Positions 14,807 through 24,066 of a stretch of DNA of 64,000 bases are shown in pieces. The notes under the pieces were generated by a model that did no database searches, was not told the origin of the DNA, and saw only the letters and a list, made by a program, of their open reading frames with translations. Position numbers and translations under genes: made by a program. This DNA is from Hyphomicrobiales bacterium (GTDB lineage: Bacteria; Pseudomonadota; Alphaproteobacteria; Rhizobiales; Rhizobiaceae). Positions within the stretch are counted from its first letter, which is position 1; every line of letters begins with the position of its first letter. The stretch lies in contig UBXV01000014.1 of the NCBI GenBank assembly GCA_900469625.1, positions 152,812 to 216,811 on the forward strand, given 5' to 3'.

Positions 14807-16315
14807 CTATTCCATCCGCACGGTGACGAAGCGCAACTCGCCGGTCTTGTTGGACAGCATCAGCAGCGCGTTGCGCCGGCCGTCGGACTTCAGCTCCTCG
14901 ACACGATCGGAGACGTCGTCAGGCGTATCCATCGCCTCCTGGCCGACCTCGACGATGACGTCGCCCGGCTCGACCCGGCGCTCGGCCGCGGCAGAACCGG
15001 CCTGCACCTCGGCGATCACAACGCCTTCGACATCGTCGGCGATGCCGAATTTCTTGCGGCTCTCGGCATTGAGCGTCGTCAGCTTCATGCCAAGCACGGT
15101 GTCGGAGGCCGGCATCTCCGCGGCGGGCGGCTGGTCGGTCTTCTTGTCTCCAGCGCCTTCGTCCGTCGTGGTCGCCGCGGCATTGGCGATACCCTCACCA
15201 TCCTCGAGCCGCCCGAGCGTGACCTTGACGGTCTGCTCCTTGCCGTCACGGATGACCACGACGTCCACAGCCTTGCCGACGCCACTTTCGGCGACCGCGC
15301 GCGGCAGGTCGCGCATCTCGGCAACATCCTTGCCATCGAACTTGATGATGACGTCGCCGGCCTTGATCTCACCCTTGGTGATCGGCCCGCCTTCGATGAT
15401 GCCGGAGACCAGCGCGCCGCGTGGCGAGGCCATCTTCAGGCTTTCGGCAATATCGTCGGTCACCGGCTGGATGCGCACGCCGAGCCAGCCGCGCCGCGTC
15501 TCACCGAAGTCCTTCAGCTGCAGAACCACATTGGCGGCAAGCTCGGTCGGGACAGAGAAACCGATCCCGATCGAGCCGCCTGTCGGCGAAATGATCGCGG
15601 TGTTGATGCCGATGACCTCGCCCTGCATGTTGAACAGCGGGCCACCGGAATTGCCGCGGTTGATGGCGGCGTCCGTCTGGATGAAATTGTCGTAGGGGCC
15701 GGCATTGATGTTGCGGCCGCGCGCCGAGATGATGCCGACGGACACCGAACCGCCGAAGCCGAACGGATTGCCGATCGCCATCACCCAGTCGCCGATGCGC
15801 ATCTTGCGGGAATCGCCGAAGGGCACCGCCTTCAACGGCGCCTTCGGCTCGACCTTGAGCACCGCAAGGTCGGTCTTGGTGTCCTTGCCGACGAGCTTGG
15901 CCTTGAGCTTGCTGCCATTGGCGAAGATCACCTCGATATCGTCGGCGCCCTCGATCACATGGTTGTTGGTGACGATCACGCCGGCGGGATCGATGACGAA
16001 GCCGGAGCCGAGCGAATTGACGGTGCGCTGGCGGTTACCGCCCTTGTCGCCCTGCCCCTTGAAGAATTCGTCGAAGAAGTCCTGATACGGCGAGCCCTCC
16101 GGCACCTGCGGCGTCGGCGCATCGTCGTCGTTCTTGACGCGCTGGGACGTCGAAATGTTCACGACGGCATCAAGCAGGCCGGCCGCAAGGTCGGCGACGG
16201 ATGCGGGGCCGTTGCTCGGTGGACGAACGGCCGCCGTCTGCGCCATCGCGACATTGGACAGAAGCAGCGTGGCTGCCAGCGCCAGGGCGCCGAGTGATTT
16301 CGATCGAGTGGACAA
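14807..16315 (-). CDS. degP: Periplasmic serine protease DegP/HtrA
   Basis: Periplasmic chaperone-protease for misfolded envelope proteins. The 502-residue precursor has a signal peptide ending AMA-Q near residue 25, a trypsin-like domain with the triad His119 (TNNHV), Asp149 (TDLAV) and Ser223 (GNSGGPL), and two PDZ domains (about residues 280-375 and 405-500). A variable Asp/Lys-rich linker separates the PDZ domains. No ATG is available: the frame starts with TTG preceded by GAGGAG. It follows the hflKC-DUF2065-ACT cluster after 290 bases, probably with its own promoter. Confidence 0.94.
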   Translation of the reverse strand: MSTRSKSLGALALAATLLLSNVAMAQTAAVRPPSNGPASVADLAAGLLDAVVNISTSQRVKNDDDAPTPQVPEGSPYQDFFDEFFKGQGDKGGNRQRTVNSLGSGFVIDPAGVIVTNNHVIEGADDIEVIFANGSKLKAKLVGKDTKTDLAVLKVEPKAPLKAVPFGDSRKMRIGDWVMAIGNPFGFGGSVSVGIISARGRNINAGPYDNFIQTDAAINRGNSGGPLFNMQGEVIGINTAIISPTGGSIGIGFSVPTELAANVVLQLKDFGETRRGWLGVRIQPVTDDIAESLKMASPRGALVSGIIEGGPITKGEIKAGDVIIKFDGKDVAEMRDLPRAVAESGVGKAVDVVVIRDGKEQTVKVTLGRLEDGEGIANAAATTTDEGAGDKKTDQPPAAEMPASDTVLGMKLTTLNAESRKKFGIADDVEGVVIAEVQAGSAAAERRVEPGDVIVEVGQEAMDTPDDVSDRVEELKSDGRRNALLMLSNKTGELRFVTVRME

Positions 16316-16604
16316 TTCGCGGAGCTCCTCACATTGTCTCGGCGGTGCGATACCTGAAAGGGTAGCGCGTCATGCGATGCTGCGCAGCCCCGGGCGCCCG
16401 ACAGGGAGCATGGGTCGCCGCAGCGACGTTGGTTCATCCCGCATAATCGCCCCGATCACCGGTTGGGCCTCCGGGGAATTATGCGCGTTGGCGACAGCGA
16501 CGTGGTCAAGGGTTCGCAGTCCCGCCGATCTTCCAGTGAAGATACGGCGGAATTCAGAAGCGTCCAGACACGATTTTCTGATCCGTCCGAAAGAACCGAA
16601 GCAA

Positions 16605-16991
16605 TCAGATGGTGATCTCGTGCCCGTGTTCCTTCAAAGCCTGCACCGCCTTGTCGAGATCGGAACCGGCAACGAAGATGTAGTCGGTGCTGAAAGTCGA
16701 ATTGGCAAAGACGCCGATGCCGGCGTTCGACAGCGGCCGGAGCACCGAAGCGAGCACGCCCGGCACGTCGAAGCTGAAATGCTGTTCGATGCGGAAGCAA
16801 CGCCAGCCGAGCGAACTCTGGGTGCTCGATGGCACGCGCGCGGCGCGGCACACGAGGGTCATTTCCTCGCGCGAGCTGGACACGGTCCAGAAACCCGGCC
16901 CCGGCAGCCATTCGGGCATCTGGGAACCGACATTGAGACGGGTGATCGCATATTCGGCGTCGACCAGCCGGATCAGCAGTTTATGTGGCAT
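16605..16991 (-). CDS. ACT-domain protein (CASTOR/POLLUX-type ACT)
   Basis: A 128-residue soluble protein. The second half (IEQHFSFDVPGVLASVLRPL, then SNAGIGVFANSTFSTDYIFV and KAVQALKEHGHEI) fits an ACT_7-type ligand-binding domain, the kind used for amino-acid sensing; the first half resembles a second, degenerate ACT unit. The ligand is unknown. It starts six bases after the DUF2065 gene and is clearly part of the hflK-hflC transcript, which links a possible amino-acid sensor to membrane protein quality control. Confidence 0.8.
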   Translation of the reverse strand: MPHKLLIRLVDAEYAITRLNVGSQMPEWLPGPGFWTVSSSREEMTLVCRAARVPSSTQSSLGWRCFRIEQHFSFDVPGVLASVLRPLSNAGIGVFANSTFSTDYIFVAGSDLDKAVQALKEHGHEITI

Positions 16992-16997
16992 TTCGCA

Positions 16998-17183
16998 TTA
17001 TCCTCGAAGCAACCAGACAAGTCCGACCCCGGCGGCAACGGAAAATACCCCGGCCAGTCGAAGCTGATGCTCCGGGACATACGGCAAACGCTTCGCCAAT
17101 TCCACTAAAACCAAAGGGGCCAGTGCGTACACCAGCCCCTCGATGATCAGGAAAAAAGCAATCCCGGTCAGAAAGTCGGACAT
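16998..17183 (-). CDS. DUF2065 small membrane protein
   Basis: A 61-residue protein with two hydrophobic helices (about residues 4-28 and 43-59) separated by LAKRLPYVPEHQL. This is the DUF2065/YjeT family, which in many proteobacteria sits directly after hflC, as it does here (seven-base gap). Its role is unknown; the conserved position suggests a link with the HflKC complex. Confidence 0.85.
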   Translation of the reverse strand: MSDFLTGIAFFLIIEGLVYALAPLVLVELAKRLPYVPEHQLRLAGVFSVAAGVGLVWLLRG

Positions 17184-17190
17184 TGTCCGC

Positions 17191-18114
17191 TTAGTTCCCG
17201 GTCACCGGTTGCGTCGTTGTTGCAGCCGGCAGCTTACCTTCCGAGTCGTTGAAATAACGGAAGAACTCCGAATGCGGCGACAGGACGAGCGTCGTGTCAG
17301 AGCTGCCGATCGACTGCGTATAGGCGGTCATCGAACGGTAGAATTCGAAGAACTGCGGATCGCGTGCAAAAGCGTCGGCAAAGGTCCTCGTCCGTGCGGC
17401 TTCGCCTTCACCGCGCAGGATTTCCGATTCGCGCTGGGCGTCGGCGACGATCTCGACGACCTGACGGTCGGCGATGGCGCGGCGGCGCTGGCCGGCTTCG
17501 TTACCGCGGGCGCGGATCAGTTCGGCTTCCGCCAGACGCTCGGCCTTCATGCGGTCGAAGGTCTGCTGCGAGACTTCCTGCGTCAGGTCCGTGCGACGGA
17601 TGCGAACGTCCTCGATGTTGAGGCCGAGCGATTCCGCGTCGGTCTTCAGGTCGGCGCGAACTTCGCGCATCATCGATGCACGTTCGTCCGACAGGGCGGC
17701 TTCGAAGCCGCGCAGACCGTAGACGCGACGCAGCGATGCGTCGAGACGGGTGCGCAGACGCGCTTCGGCGGAATCGCGGTCACCCGAAACGGTTTCGCGG
17801 AAGCGGCGTGGGTCGGCGATCTTGTAGACGACGAAAGCGTCGACTTCATAGAACTTGCCGCCCGAGACCTGAACGCGGATGTTGTCGAGATCGAAGCGAA
17901 GCGCCTGTGCCTCGACATACTGAACGCGGTCGGCATCCATGAAGGCGAAGGGCAGCTTGAAGTAGAGGCCCGGCTCCGTCTTGACGTCCTGGATCTGGCC
18001 GAAGCGGACGACGATCGCCTGCTGTCGCTGGTTGACCACGAAGATCGACGAGTACAGACCGACGAAGACGACGGCGAGCAGGATCAGGATGATTGAAGTA
18101 CGATTGTTGATCAC
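17191..18114 (-). CDS. hflC: HflC, membrane protease regulator
   Basis: SPFH/band 7 protein that, with HflK, encloses FtsH at the inner membrane and modulates its proteolysis. The 307-residue product has an N-terminal anchor (residues 7-27), then the band 7 domain (VNQRQQAIVVRFGQI) and a coiled-coil segment around ERLAEAELIRARGNEAGQRR. The start is GTG; GTGA overlaps the hflK stop codon, so the two are translationally coupled, consistent with a fixed stoichiometry. Confidence 0.95.
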   Translation of the reverse strand: MINNRTSIILILLAVVFVGLYSSIFVVNQRQQAIVVRFGQIQDVKTEPGLYFKLPFAFMDADRVQYVEAQALRFDLDNIRVQVSGGKFYEVDAFVVYKIADPRRFRETVSGDRDSAEARLRTRLDASLRRVYGLRGFEAALSDERASMMREVRADLKTDAESLGLNIEDVRIRRTDLTQEVSQQTFDRMKAERLAEAELIRARGNEAGQRRRAIADRQVVEIVADAQRESEILRGEGEAARTRTFADAFARDPQFFEFYRSMTAYTQSIGSSDTTLVLSPHSEFFRYFNDSEGKLPAATTTQPVTGN

Positions 18115-19220
18115 TGTGCGCCTCCCGACTGTGCCGGCCGACCAATTTCATTCAGCGGCAGATAGGGCACGACGCCCTGCCCGTTCTTCTCGTCGATGAT
18201 GACCTTCTTCGACTTGCCGAGCACGCCTTGCATCGTTTCGAGATAGAGACGCTTGCGGGTTACGTCAGGCGCCTTGGAGTATTCGTCATAGACCGAGATG
18301 AAGCGCTGGGCCTCACCTTCCGCTTCCTTGACGACACGATCCTTGTAGGCGGCTGCCTCTTCGCGGATCTGCGCGCCCTGGCCGCGGGCCTTGCCGAGGA
18401 TCTGGTTGGCGTACTGGTTGGCTTCTTCGACGAAGCGGTCTTCGTCCTGCTCGGCGCGCTGCACTTCGTCGAACGCGTCGGCGACTTCACGCGGCGGAGC
18501 CGCATCCTCGATCGCGACCGTGTTGACGGAAACGCCGGTGTTGTAGCTGTCCATCGTTGCCTGGATCGTGCTCTTCACGTCGGCTGCAATCGCCTGGCGA
18601 TTGTCGCGGAAGATGTCCTGGGCCGGACGACGGCCGACCACTTCGCGCATGGCGCTTTCGGCGACGCGCTGCAGCGTGTCCGACGGATTTTCGACGTTGA
18701 AGAGGTAGGACTTCGGATCCGTGACCGAGAACAGCACCGAGAACTGAACGTTGACGATGTTCTGGTCGCCGGTCAGCATCAGGCCGGCATTGGACTGACC
18801 GCTGTTGCGGCCGCCGATGTTCTGCTGCTGCTCGGTGATCTTGACGAACTCGACGGTTTCGAGCGGCCAGAAGTGATAGTGCAGGCCCGGCATCGAGATC
18901 TCGTCCTTCGGCTTGCCGAAGCGCATTTCGACGCCGCGCTCATCCGGCTGGACCGTGTAGATCGAGTTGATCAGGATGAAGCCGACGATCAGCAGGCCGA
19001 CGATGGCAAAGACGCCGCCGTTGAAGCCACCGGGAACGACGTTCTTCAGTTGGTCCTGGCCACGGCGAATGATCTCTTCCAGATCCGGCGGGCCGCCTTT
19101 GCCGCCGCCGCCACCGCGCGGGCGGTTCGGCCCCTGGCCCCATGGACCCTGATTGCCTCCGCCGCCGCTGCCGCCGCCGCCCCAAGGGCCGCCGCCGCCA
19201 TTCTGATTGCTCCAGGGCAT
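18111..19220 (-). CDS. hflK: HflK, membrane protease regulator
   Basis: Partner of HflC in the FtsH-regulating SPFH complex. The 369-residue protein starts with a Gly/Pro/Asn-rich cytoplasmic segment (about residues 1-45), followed by a membrane anchor near residue 75 (VFAIVGLLIVGFILINS) and the band 7 domain (YTVQPDERGVEMRFGK), then a charged coiled coil. ATG (MPWSNQNGG) is chosen over the TTG just before it; GAGAGG precedes. First gene of hflK-hflC-DUF2065-ACT. Confidence 0.95.
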   Translation of the reverse strand: MPWSNQNGGGGPWGGGGSGGGGNQGPWGQGPNRPRGGGGGKGGPPDLEEIIRRGQDQLKNVVPGGFNGGVFAIVGLLIVGFILINSIYTVQPDERGVEMRFGKPKDEISMPGLHYHFWPLETVEFVKITEQQQNIGGRNSGQSNAGLMLTGDQNIVNVQFSVLFSVTDPKSYLFNVENPSDTLQRVAESAMREVVGRRPAQDIFRDNRQAIAADVKSTIQATMDSYNTGVSVNTVAIEDAAPPREVADAFDEVQRAEQDEDRFVEEANQYANQILGKARGQGAQIREEAAAYKDRVVKEAEGEAQRFISVYDEYSKAPDVTRKRLYLETMQGVLGKSKKVIIDEKNGQGVVPYLPLNEIGRPAQSGGAQ

Positions 19221-19476
19221 CAAAACCTCTCTTTTAAATACTGCTCACGATGAACTGCCGCGCGAATGCACGGACGTCCACGATGTGAACCCGTTATAGG
19301 TATGACATGCATCGCTTTCAACGCGATAGGCCAGAGTTCACCGTAAATGGTTCAAAATAGTTGACGAATGGCGCATTCGGCGCCGCACGTCGACTATGCC
19401 GCACCAAGGCGACGTGACACGGCAACCGCGCGGCCGGAGTTTCTCCATCGGGCGTCGCCGATGGCGCGGGCCCGCG

Positions 19477-20013
19477 TCAACCGGCGCTGCGTCGGCGCCA
19501 CGTCACGAAGTGCATCGCATGGCTGTCCTTTTCGCCTTGCGGCAGATCCTCCTCGAACACCTTGTCGAAGATTGCGGGATCGATCTCGGGAAAGCGCGCG
19601 TCGCCTTCGATATCGGCAGGAACCTCGGTGATATGCAGGATATCCGCCACGCCGATCGCCTGGCGATAGATCTCGCCGCCGCCGACGACGCAAACCTCGT
19701 CGACGCCGGCTGCCGACGCTTCGCGCCGGGCCGCGACGAGCGCTTCTTCCAGGGAATGGGCGACAATCGCGCCCTCGGCGGAAAACTCGGCGCTGCGGCT
19801 GATGACGATGTTCGCGCGGCCCGGCAGCGGCCGGCCGATCGAGGCCCAGGTCTTGCGGCCCATGATCACGGGCTTGCCGAGCGTCAGCGCCTTGAAGCGC
19901 TTGAGGTCGGTCGGGAGCCGCCACGGCAGATCGCCCTCGCGTCCGATGACGCCGTTTGCGGCAACCGCGGCGATGAGGGAGATTTTCGGCTGGTTGGTGC
20001 TGGTATCAGTCAT
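19477..20013 (-). CDS. folA: Dihydrofolate reductase
   Basis: NADPH-dependent reduction of dihydrofolate to tetrahydrofolate, needed after the thymidylate synthase reaction. The 178-residue enzyme shows LIAAVAANGVIGREGDLPWRLPTDLKRF with the substrate-binding Asp in LPTDLK, GRKTWASIGRPLPGR for NADPH and CVVGGGEIYRQA. Its start MTDTST lies inside the end of the GST gene (8-base overlap), so translation is probably coupled. It sits in one block with thyA, its metabolic partner. Confidence 0.95.
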   Translation of the reverse strand: MTDTSTNQPKISLIAAVAANGVIGREGDLPWRLPTDLKRFKALTLGKPVIMGRKTWASIGRPLPGRANIVISRSAEFSAEGAIVAHSLEEALVAARREASAAGVDEVCVVGGGEIYRQAIGVADILHITEVPADIEGDARFPEIDPAIFDKVFEEDLPQGEKDSHAMHFVTWRRRSAG

Positions 20014-20611
20014 GGAACCCATTCGGTTTGCTGTCGATTTCGCTTGCCCTGACATTGGCGGCCCGGTCCGTCACCACGTGGATATAGCGGTCGACGACCT
20101 CGCTCTCGGGCAGGATCTTGCGCATCCATTGCAGCGCGCTCGCCAGGAGCAGGTCGGCGGCACTCATCGTCGCGCCGAGCAGATAGGATTGCCGGCCGAG
20201 AACGTCGATCACATGGGCGCACATCTCGCTATAGAGCCGCGCCTGCGCCGGATTGTTGATCGTCGCCCCGGTCATATGCGCGAGCGCCGTCGGCTCGATC
20301 ACGCCGGCATAATAGGCAAGCCAGGAGAGATAGGCGCCGCGCTCGGGATGCCCCGGCGCCCGCCCGAGGCTGCATCCCGGATGAAGATCGGTCAGATACT
20401 GCACCACGGCCACCGTCTCCCAGATCAGCACGCCGCCGTGCAGAAGCGCCGGCACCTGTTTGTGCGGATGCGGATTGTCGTCGTCGGGCGCGCCGGAACC
20501 ATCCCAGCGCCGGATCGAGACGTAGCGGATCTCATAGTCCGCACCAAGCTCCTCGAGCAGCCAGACGATGCGCGATGAGCGCGACCTCGGCGCATGAATG
20601 AGCGTCAGCAT
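20006..20611 (-). CDS. Glutathione S-transferase family protein
   Basis: A 201-residue cytosolic GST. The thioredoxin-like N-terminal domain shows MLTLIHAPRSRSSRIVWLLEEL and KQVPALLHGGVLIWETVAVVQYL (cis-Pro and glutathione-binding Glu-Thr); the C-terminal domain is helical (SAADLLLASALQWM). GGAGGT precedes the start. Wedged between thyA and folA and overlapping folA; the arrangement is common in rhizobia, but a role for the GST in folate metabolism is not known. Confidence 0.9.
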   Translation of the reverse strand: MLTLIHAPRSRSSRIVWLLEELGADYEIRYVSIRRWDGSGAPDDDNPHPHKQVPALLHGGVLIWETVAVVQYLTDLHPGCSLGRAPGHPERGAYLSWLAYYAGVIEPTALAHMTGATINNPAQARLYSEMCAHVIDVLGRQSYLLGATMSAADLLLASALQWMRKILPESEVVDRYIHVVTDRAANVRASEIDSKPNGFHD

Positions 20612-20756
20612 CGAAACCTCCCCGTAGCGTCGGACACGGCGCAAATCGACGCCGCAACGCTTGAATGACCCGAGAGACGGCAACCCCTACGGCCTGCCGC
20701 GTTCACACGCATGGCTTTATCGACGGCTCCGCCGCCCCGCCGGAACCGGCCGCCGG

Positions 20757-21551
20757 TCAGACGGCAATCGGCGCCTTGATGCTTGAATCGGCTTCGTAGC
20801 CGACGAGGGTAAAGTCTTCAAAACGGAACGAAAACAGGTCCTTGACCTCAGGGTTGATCCGCATGGTCGGCAGCGTCTTCGGTGCGCGCGTCAGCTGCAG
20901 CCGGGCCTGGTCGAAATGGTTGTGGTAGATATGCGCGTCGCCGAAGGTGTGGACGAAATCGCCAGGCTCAAGCCCGGTCACCTGCGCCACCATCATCGTC
21001 AAAAGCGCATAGGACGCGATGTTGAACGGCACGCCGAGGAAGATGTCGGCCGAGCGCTGGTAGAGCTGGCAGGACAGCTTGCCGTCGGCCACGTAGAACT
21101 GGAACAGGCAGTGGCATGGCGGCAGTGCCATCTCGTCGACCAGCGCCGGGTTCCAGGCCGAAACGATATGCCGGCGTGAATTCGGATTGGTCTTCAGGCT
21201 TTCGACGAGGCCGGCGATCTGGTCGATATGCCGCCCGTCCGGCGCCGGCCAGGAGCGCCACTGATAGCCGTAGACGGGGCCGAGGTCGCCGTTTTCGTCC
21301 GCCCATTCGTCCCAGATGCTGACGCCGTTGTCCTTGAGATAGGCGATGTTGGTCTCGCCTTTCAGGAACCACAGAAGCTCGTGAATGATCGAGCGCAGAT
21401 GCAGCTTCTTGGTGGTCAGCACCGGAAAGCCTTCCGACAGGTCGAAGCGCATCTGGTAGCCGAAGACCGAGCGTGTGCCCGTCCCGGTCCGGTCGCCCCG
21501 GTCGGTTCCCTTGCTCATCACATGGTCGAGGAAGTCGAGATATTGCTGCAT
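20757..21551 (-). CDS. thyA: Thymidylate synthase
   Basis: Methylates dUMP to dTMP with methylenetetrahydrofolate, producing dihydrofolate. At 264 residues it equals the E. coli enzyme. The nucleophile is the first Cys of [13 protein letters not shown] (about residue 146); the folate and dUMP sites [28 protein letters not shown] and HIYHNH are all intact. It precedes GST and folA on the same strand, giving a thymidylate-cycle operon. Confidence 0.97.
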   Translation of the reverse strand: MQQYLDFLDHVMSKGTDRGDRTGTGTRSVFGYQMRFDLSEGFPVLTTKKLHLRSIIHELLWFLKGETNIAYLKDNGVSIWDEWADENGDLGPVYGYQWRSWPAPDGRHIDQIAGLVESLKTNPNSRRHIVSAWNPALVDEMALPPCHCLFQFYVADGKLSCQLYQRSADIFLGVPFNIASYALLTMMVAQVTGLEPGDFVHTFGDAHIYHNHFDQARLQLTRAPKTLPTMRINPEVKDLFSFRFEDFTLVGYEADSSIKAPIAV

Positions 21552-21719
21552 GGTCTGGCGCCGCCGATTCGTGTTGTCCCAAATTTAGGGTGAAGCCGGC
21601 AGCAAACCAATGTCTCCGGGATGTTTATCCCGCAAAATCGGCCACACCCCGTATCCTCTGCGCAGGAAACCGGGCGTGGCATCGCGCCATCTCCGATCGA
21701 TCGCGCGCCGGGTTCTCCG

Positions 21720-22919
21720 TCACCCGCGTGATCGCAAGGCCGTCGCGAGCGGCAGTCGTGTCGCGGCGATCGCCGGCAAGGCGCCACCGACGACGCCGAT
21801 CGCAAGCCCCAGCAATCCGGCTCTCAGCATGACGTCGCCGGTGACCGCCAGCTGGAATGCCATACGCGCATTGTTGCCGCCGATCGTGCTTGCCTGCCAG
21901 CCGTTGAAGGCAAGCCATGACAGAGCAAGGCCAAGGAGAACGCCGACGGCTGCAAGCAGCACCGCCTCGATCCAGGTTGCCGCCGACGCCGATAGGCGGC
22001 TGAAACCGAGCGTTCGAACGGTCGCGATCTCCACGGTGCGATCGGAAACGGAGTTCATCATAGTGTTCAGCGCGCCGGCGGTGGCGCCGATTGCCATCAA
22101 CAGCGAAAGCGGCCATCCGAACAGCCGGATCAGCGAGGCGGTGCGCTCCGACTGCGCGGCATAGAGATCGGCTTCGGATACGGCGATCAACGGCGTCGTC
22201 GTGATCGCCGCAAGCTCGCGCGTCAGGACCGCAAGAGCTGCGGGCTCGGCGAGCCGCATCCGCAGGCTCTGGACCTGGCCCTGCCGATCGAAAGCGGCAC
22301 CGACCGTATCGAGGTCGGCCCATATCTCGGATTCGAAGGCGCTGCCCTGCGCGGAGAAGGTCCCGACGACGCGCCAGTCGACGGTGCCGAGCCGCACGCT
22401 ATCGCCGGTGCGCAACCCGAACTCGCGGCCAAGGCGATCGCCGACGACGATCTCGCGCGCGCCGGGCGCAAAGAGCCGCCCGTCCGACAGGGAGACATGG
22501 TCGCGTATCGCTGCACCTGCGGCGTCCATGCCCCGCAGCGCCAGTGTCCGTCCGGCATCGGTGCCGACCGGTTTCACCTCCACCGTCACGACCATTTCGC
22601 GAGACAGGACGAGCGCGCCATCGCCGACGCGCTTGACGCCGATATCGCCCGTCATCGCCTGCAGCGTGCGGATGACCGATGCGGGAATATCGGAGCCCGT
22701 CTCCTGGTTTGTGCCGCCGCCCAAAACGACGGAGACCGAAGGCGAGCCCGCGCTCTGCAACGCGGTTTCGAAGCCCTTGGCCATGGCGAGAAATCCGGCA
22801 AGGACGCAGACGACGAGCGCGACGGACAGAACCATCGAGAGGGAAATGGACAGGCGCCGCGGCAGGCTGAAGATGTTGGCGCGCGTCATGACGAATGTTT
22901 GTCTAAGAATGGAAGACAT
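21720..22919 (-). CDS. ABC transporter permease, FtsX/MacB type (second)
   Basis: A 399-residue permease with one N-terminal TM helix (LSISLSMVLSVALVVCVLAG), a large periplasmic MacB_PCD-like domain (about residues 45-260), and three C-terminal helices of the FtsX domain, including NSVSDRTVEIATVRTLGFSR before the last pair. Start MSSILRQTF has AGAGGT upstream. Last gene of a five-gene operon with an ATPase, a membrane-fusion protein and a second permease; likely a tripartite-type exporter with unknown substrate. Confidence 0.85.
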   Translation of the reverse strand: MSSILRQTFVMTRANIFSLPRRLSISLSMVLSVALVVCVLAGFLAMAKGFETALQSAGSPSVSVVLGGGTNQETGSDIPASVIRTLQAMTGDIGVKRVGDGALVLSREMVVTVEVKPVGTDAGRTLALRGMDAAGAAIRDHVSLSDGRLFAPGAREIVVGDRLGREFGLRTGDSVRLGTVDWRVVGTFSAQGSAFESEIWADLDTVGAAFDRQGQVQSLRMRLAEPAALAVLTRELAAITTTPLIAVSEADLYAAQSERTASLIRLFGWPLSLLMAIGATAGALNTMMNSVSDRTVEIATVRTLGFSRLSASAATWIEAVLLAAVGVLLGLALSWLAFNGWQASTIGGNNARMAFQLAVTGDVMLRAGLLGLAIGVVGGALPAIAATRLPLATALRSRG

Positions 22920-22923
22920 GGAT

Positions 22924-24066
22924 CTACCTCTGCCTGAAGGCGGCGATGACGGGTGTTCTGAGCGCTTTGATGGCCGGAAGAGCCCCGGTCGCAAGACCGA
23001 GAATGACGATGATGACGACCGCCCGCGCCAGAACAGGCATTGAAAAGACGAGACCGAGAGCCGGATCGCTAAAGCTCACGGCAAGCTTGGCAAGCCCGAG
23101 GCCGACGCCTCCTCCCACCACGACGATGAAGAGGGTTTCGGCGAGGATCAGCCCCATCACCTGCGCGCCGGAAAAGCCCAGCGTTTTCAACACGCCGATT
23201 TCGAAGGTTCGCTCCCGCACGGCAAAGACCATGGTGTTGATAACGATCATCAGCAGGGTGACGAAGGCAGCGCTGACGACAAGATCGACGATCAGGCCGA
23301 CATCGGCATATTGCCGCAGAAAGGCTTCCAGGAACTGCTTTTCCGATTGCGTCCGGGTCGGCGCGGCAGAGTTGGCAAACATCTTGTCGATGCGCGCGGC
23401 AAGATCGCCGGCCGAGGCGCTTGCCTGCGGGCGCACCACGAAAGCGTCCACCGTATCCCGGTTGCGGGCGCGCGCCGCGTTCAGATAGTCGTAGTCGGCG
23501 ATCATGAAATAGGTATCGGTTGAGGCATTCTCGCCCTCGAAGATGCCGGCGATGCCGAAGGACCAGTCGCGGCTGCCGCCGCGCCTGGCCATGTCGAAAC
23601 CGGTCACGGTCACGCTCTGACCGACCCGCCACCCTTGCGCTTCGGCAAGCGCCCGGCCGACGAGCACCCTGTCGCGCTGCGCTGCCAGCGCATCGATGAG
23701 CTCCGGCGTCAGCCCGAGCTCCTTCCCGCTCACGGCCATGAGACGCTGCGGGTCAAGGGCGCTGACGGCAACGACATTCTTCTCGACTGCAACGAACCCG
23801 CGCATGCGGCTCGTGTAGTTGATCGCCGCCACGTCCGGATCGGCCGCAATCCGGTTCATATGCGCCATCGGCAAGGGCTGCGCGCGGCCGGCCGCACTCA
23901 TGACGCCGAGGATATCGTCGCTTGCCGCCGACGTGCCCTGGCTGCCGCTGACGAAACTCGCCGTCAGGCCGTAGATCAGGAACGCGACCGAGACACACAG
24001 CATGAGCAAGGCGGTGCGCAACGGCTTCCGCCAGGCATTCTTCCGGGCCAGATCGAACAGGGTCAT
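22924..24066 (-). CDS. ABC transporter permease, FtsX/MacB type (first)
   Basis: A 380-residue permease with the same architecture as its neighbour: TM helix (LRTALLMLCVSVAFLIYGLT), periplasmic MacB_PCD-like domain, then three helices with FAVRERTFEIGVLKTLGFSG. The start MTLFDLARK overlaps the ATPase stop codon by one base (TGATG), indicating translational coupling; the longer open frame reaching back across the ATPase gene is only a shadow. Two different permeases in one operon suggest a heterodimer. Confidence 0.85.
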   Translation of the reverse strand: MTLFDLARKNAWRKPLRTALLMLCVSVAFLIYGLTASFVSGSQGTSAASDDILGVMSAAGRAQPLPMAHMNRIAADPDVAAINYTSRMRGFVAVEKNVVAVSALDPQRLMAVSGKELGLTPELIDALAAQRDRVLVGRALAEAQGWRVGQSVTVTGFDMARRGGSRDWSFGIAGIFEGENASTDTYFMIADYDYLNAARARNRDTVDAFVVRPQASASAGDLAARIDKMFANSAAPTRTQSEKQFLEAFLRQYADVGLIVDLVVSAAFVTLLMIVINTMVFAVRERTFEIGVLKTLGFSGAQVMGLILAETLFIVVVGGGVGLGLAKLAVSFSDPALGLVFSMPVLARAVVIIVILGLATGALPAIKALRTPVIAAFRQR

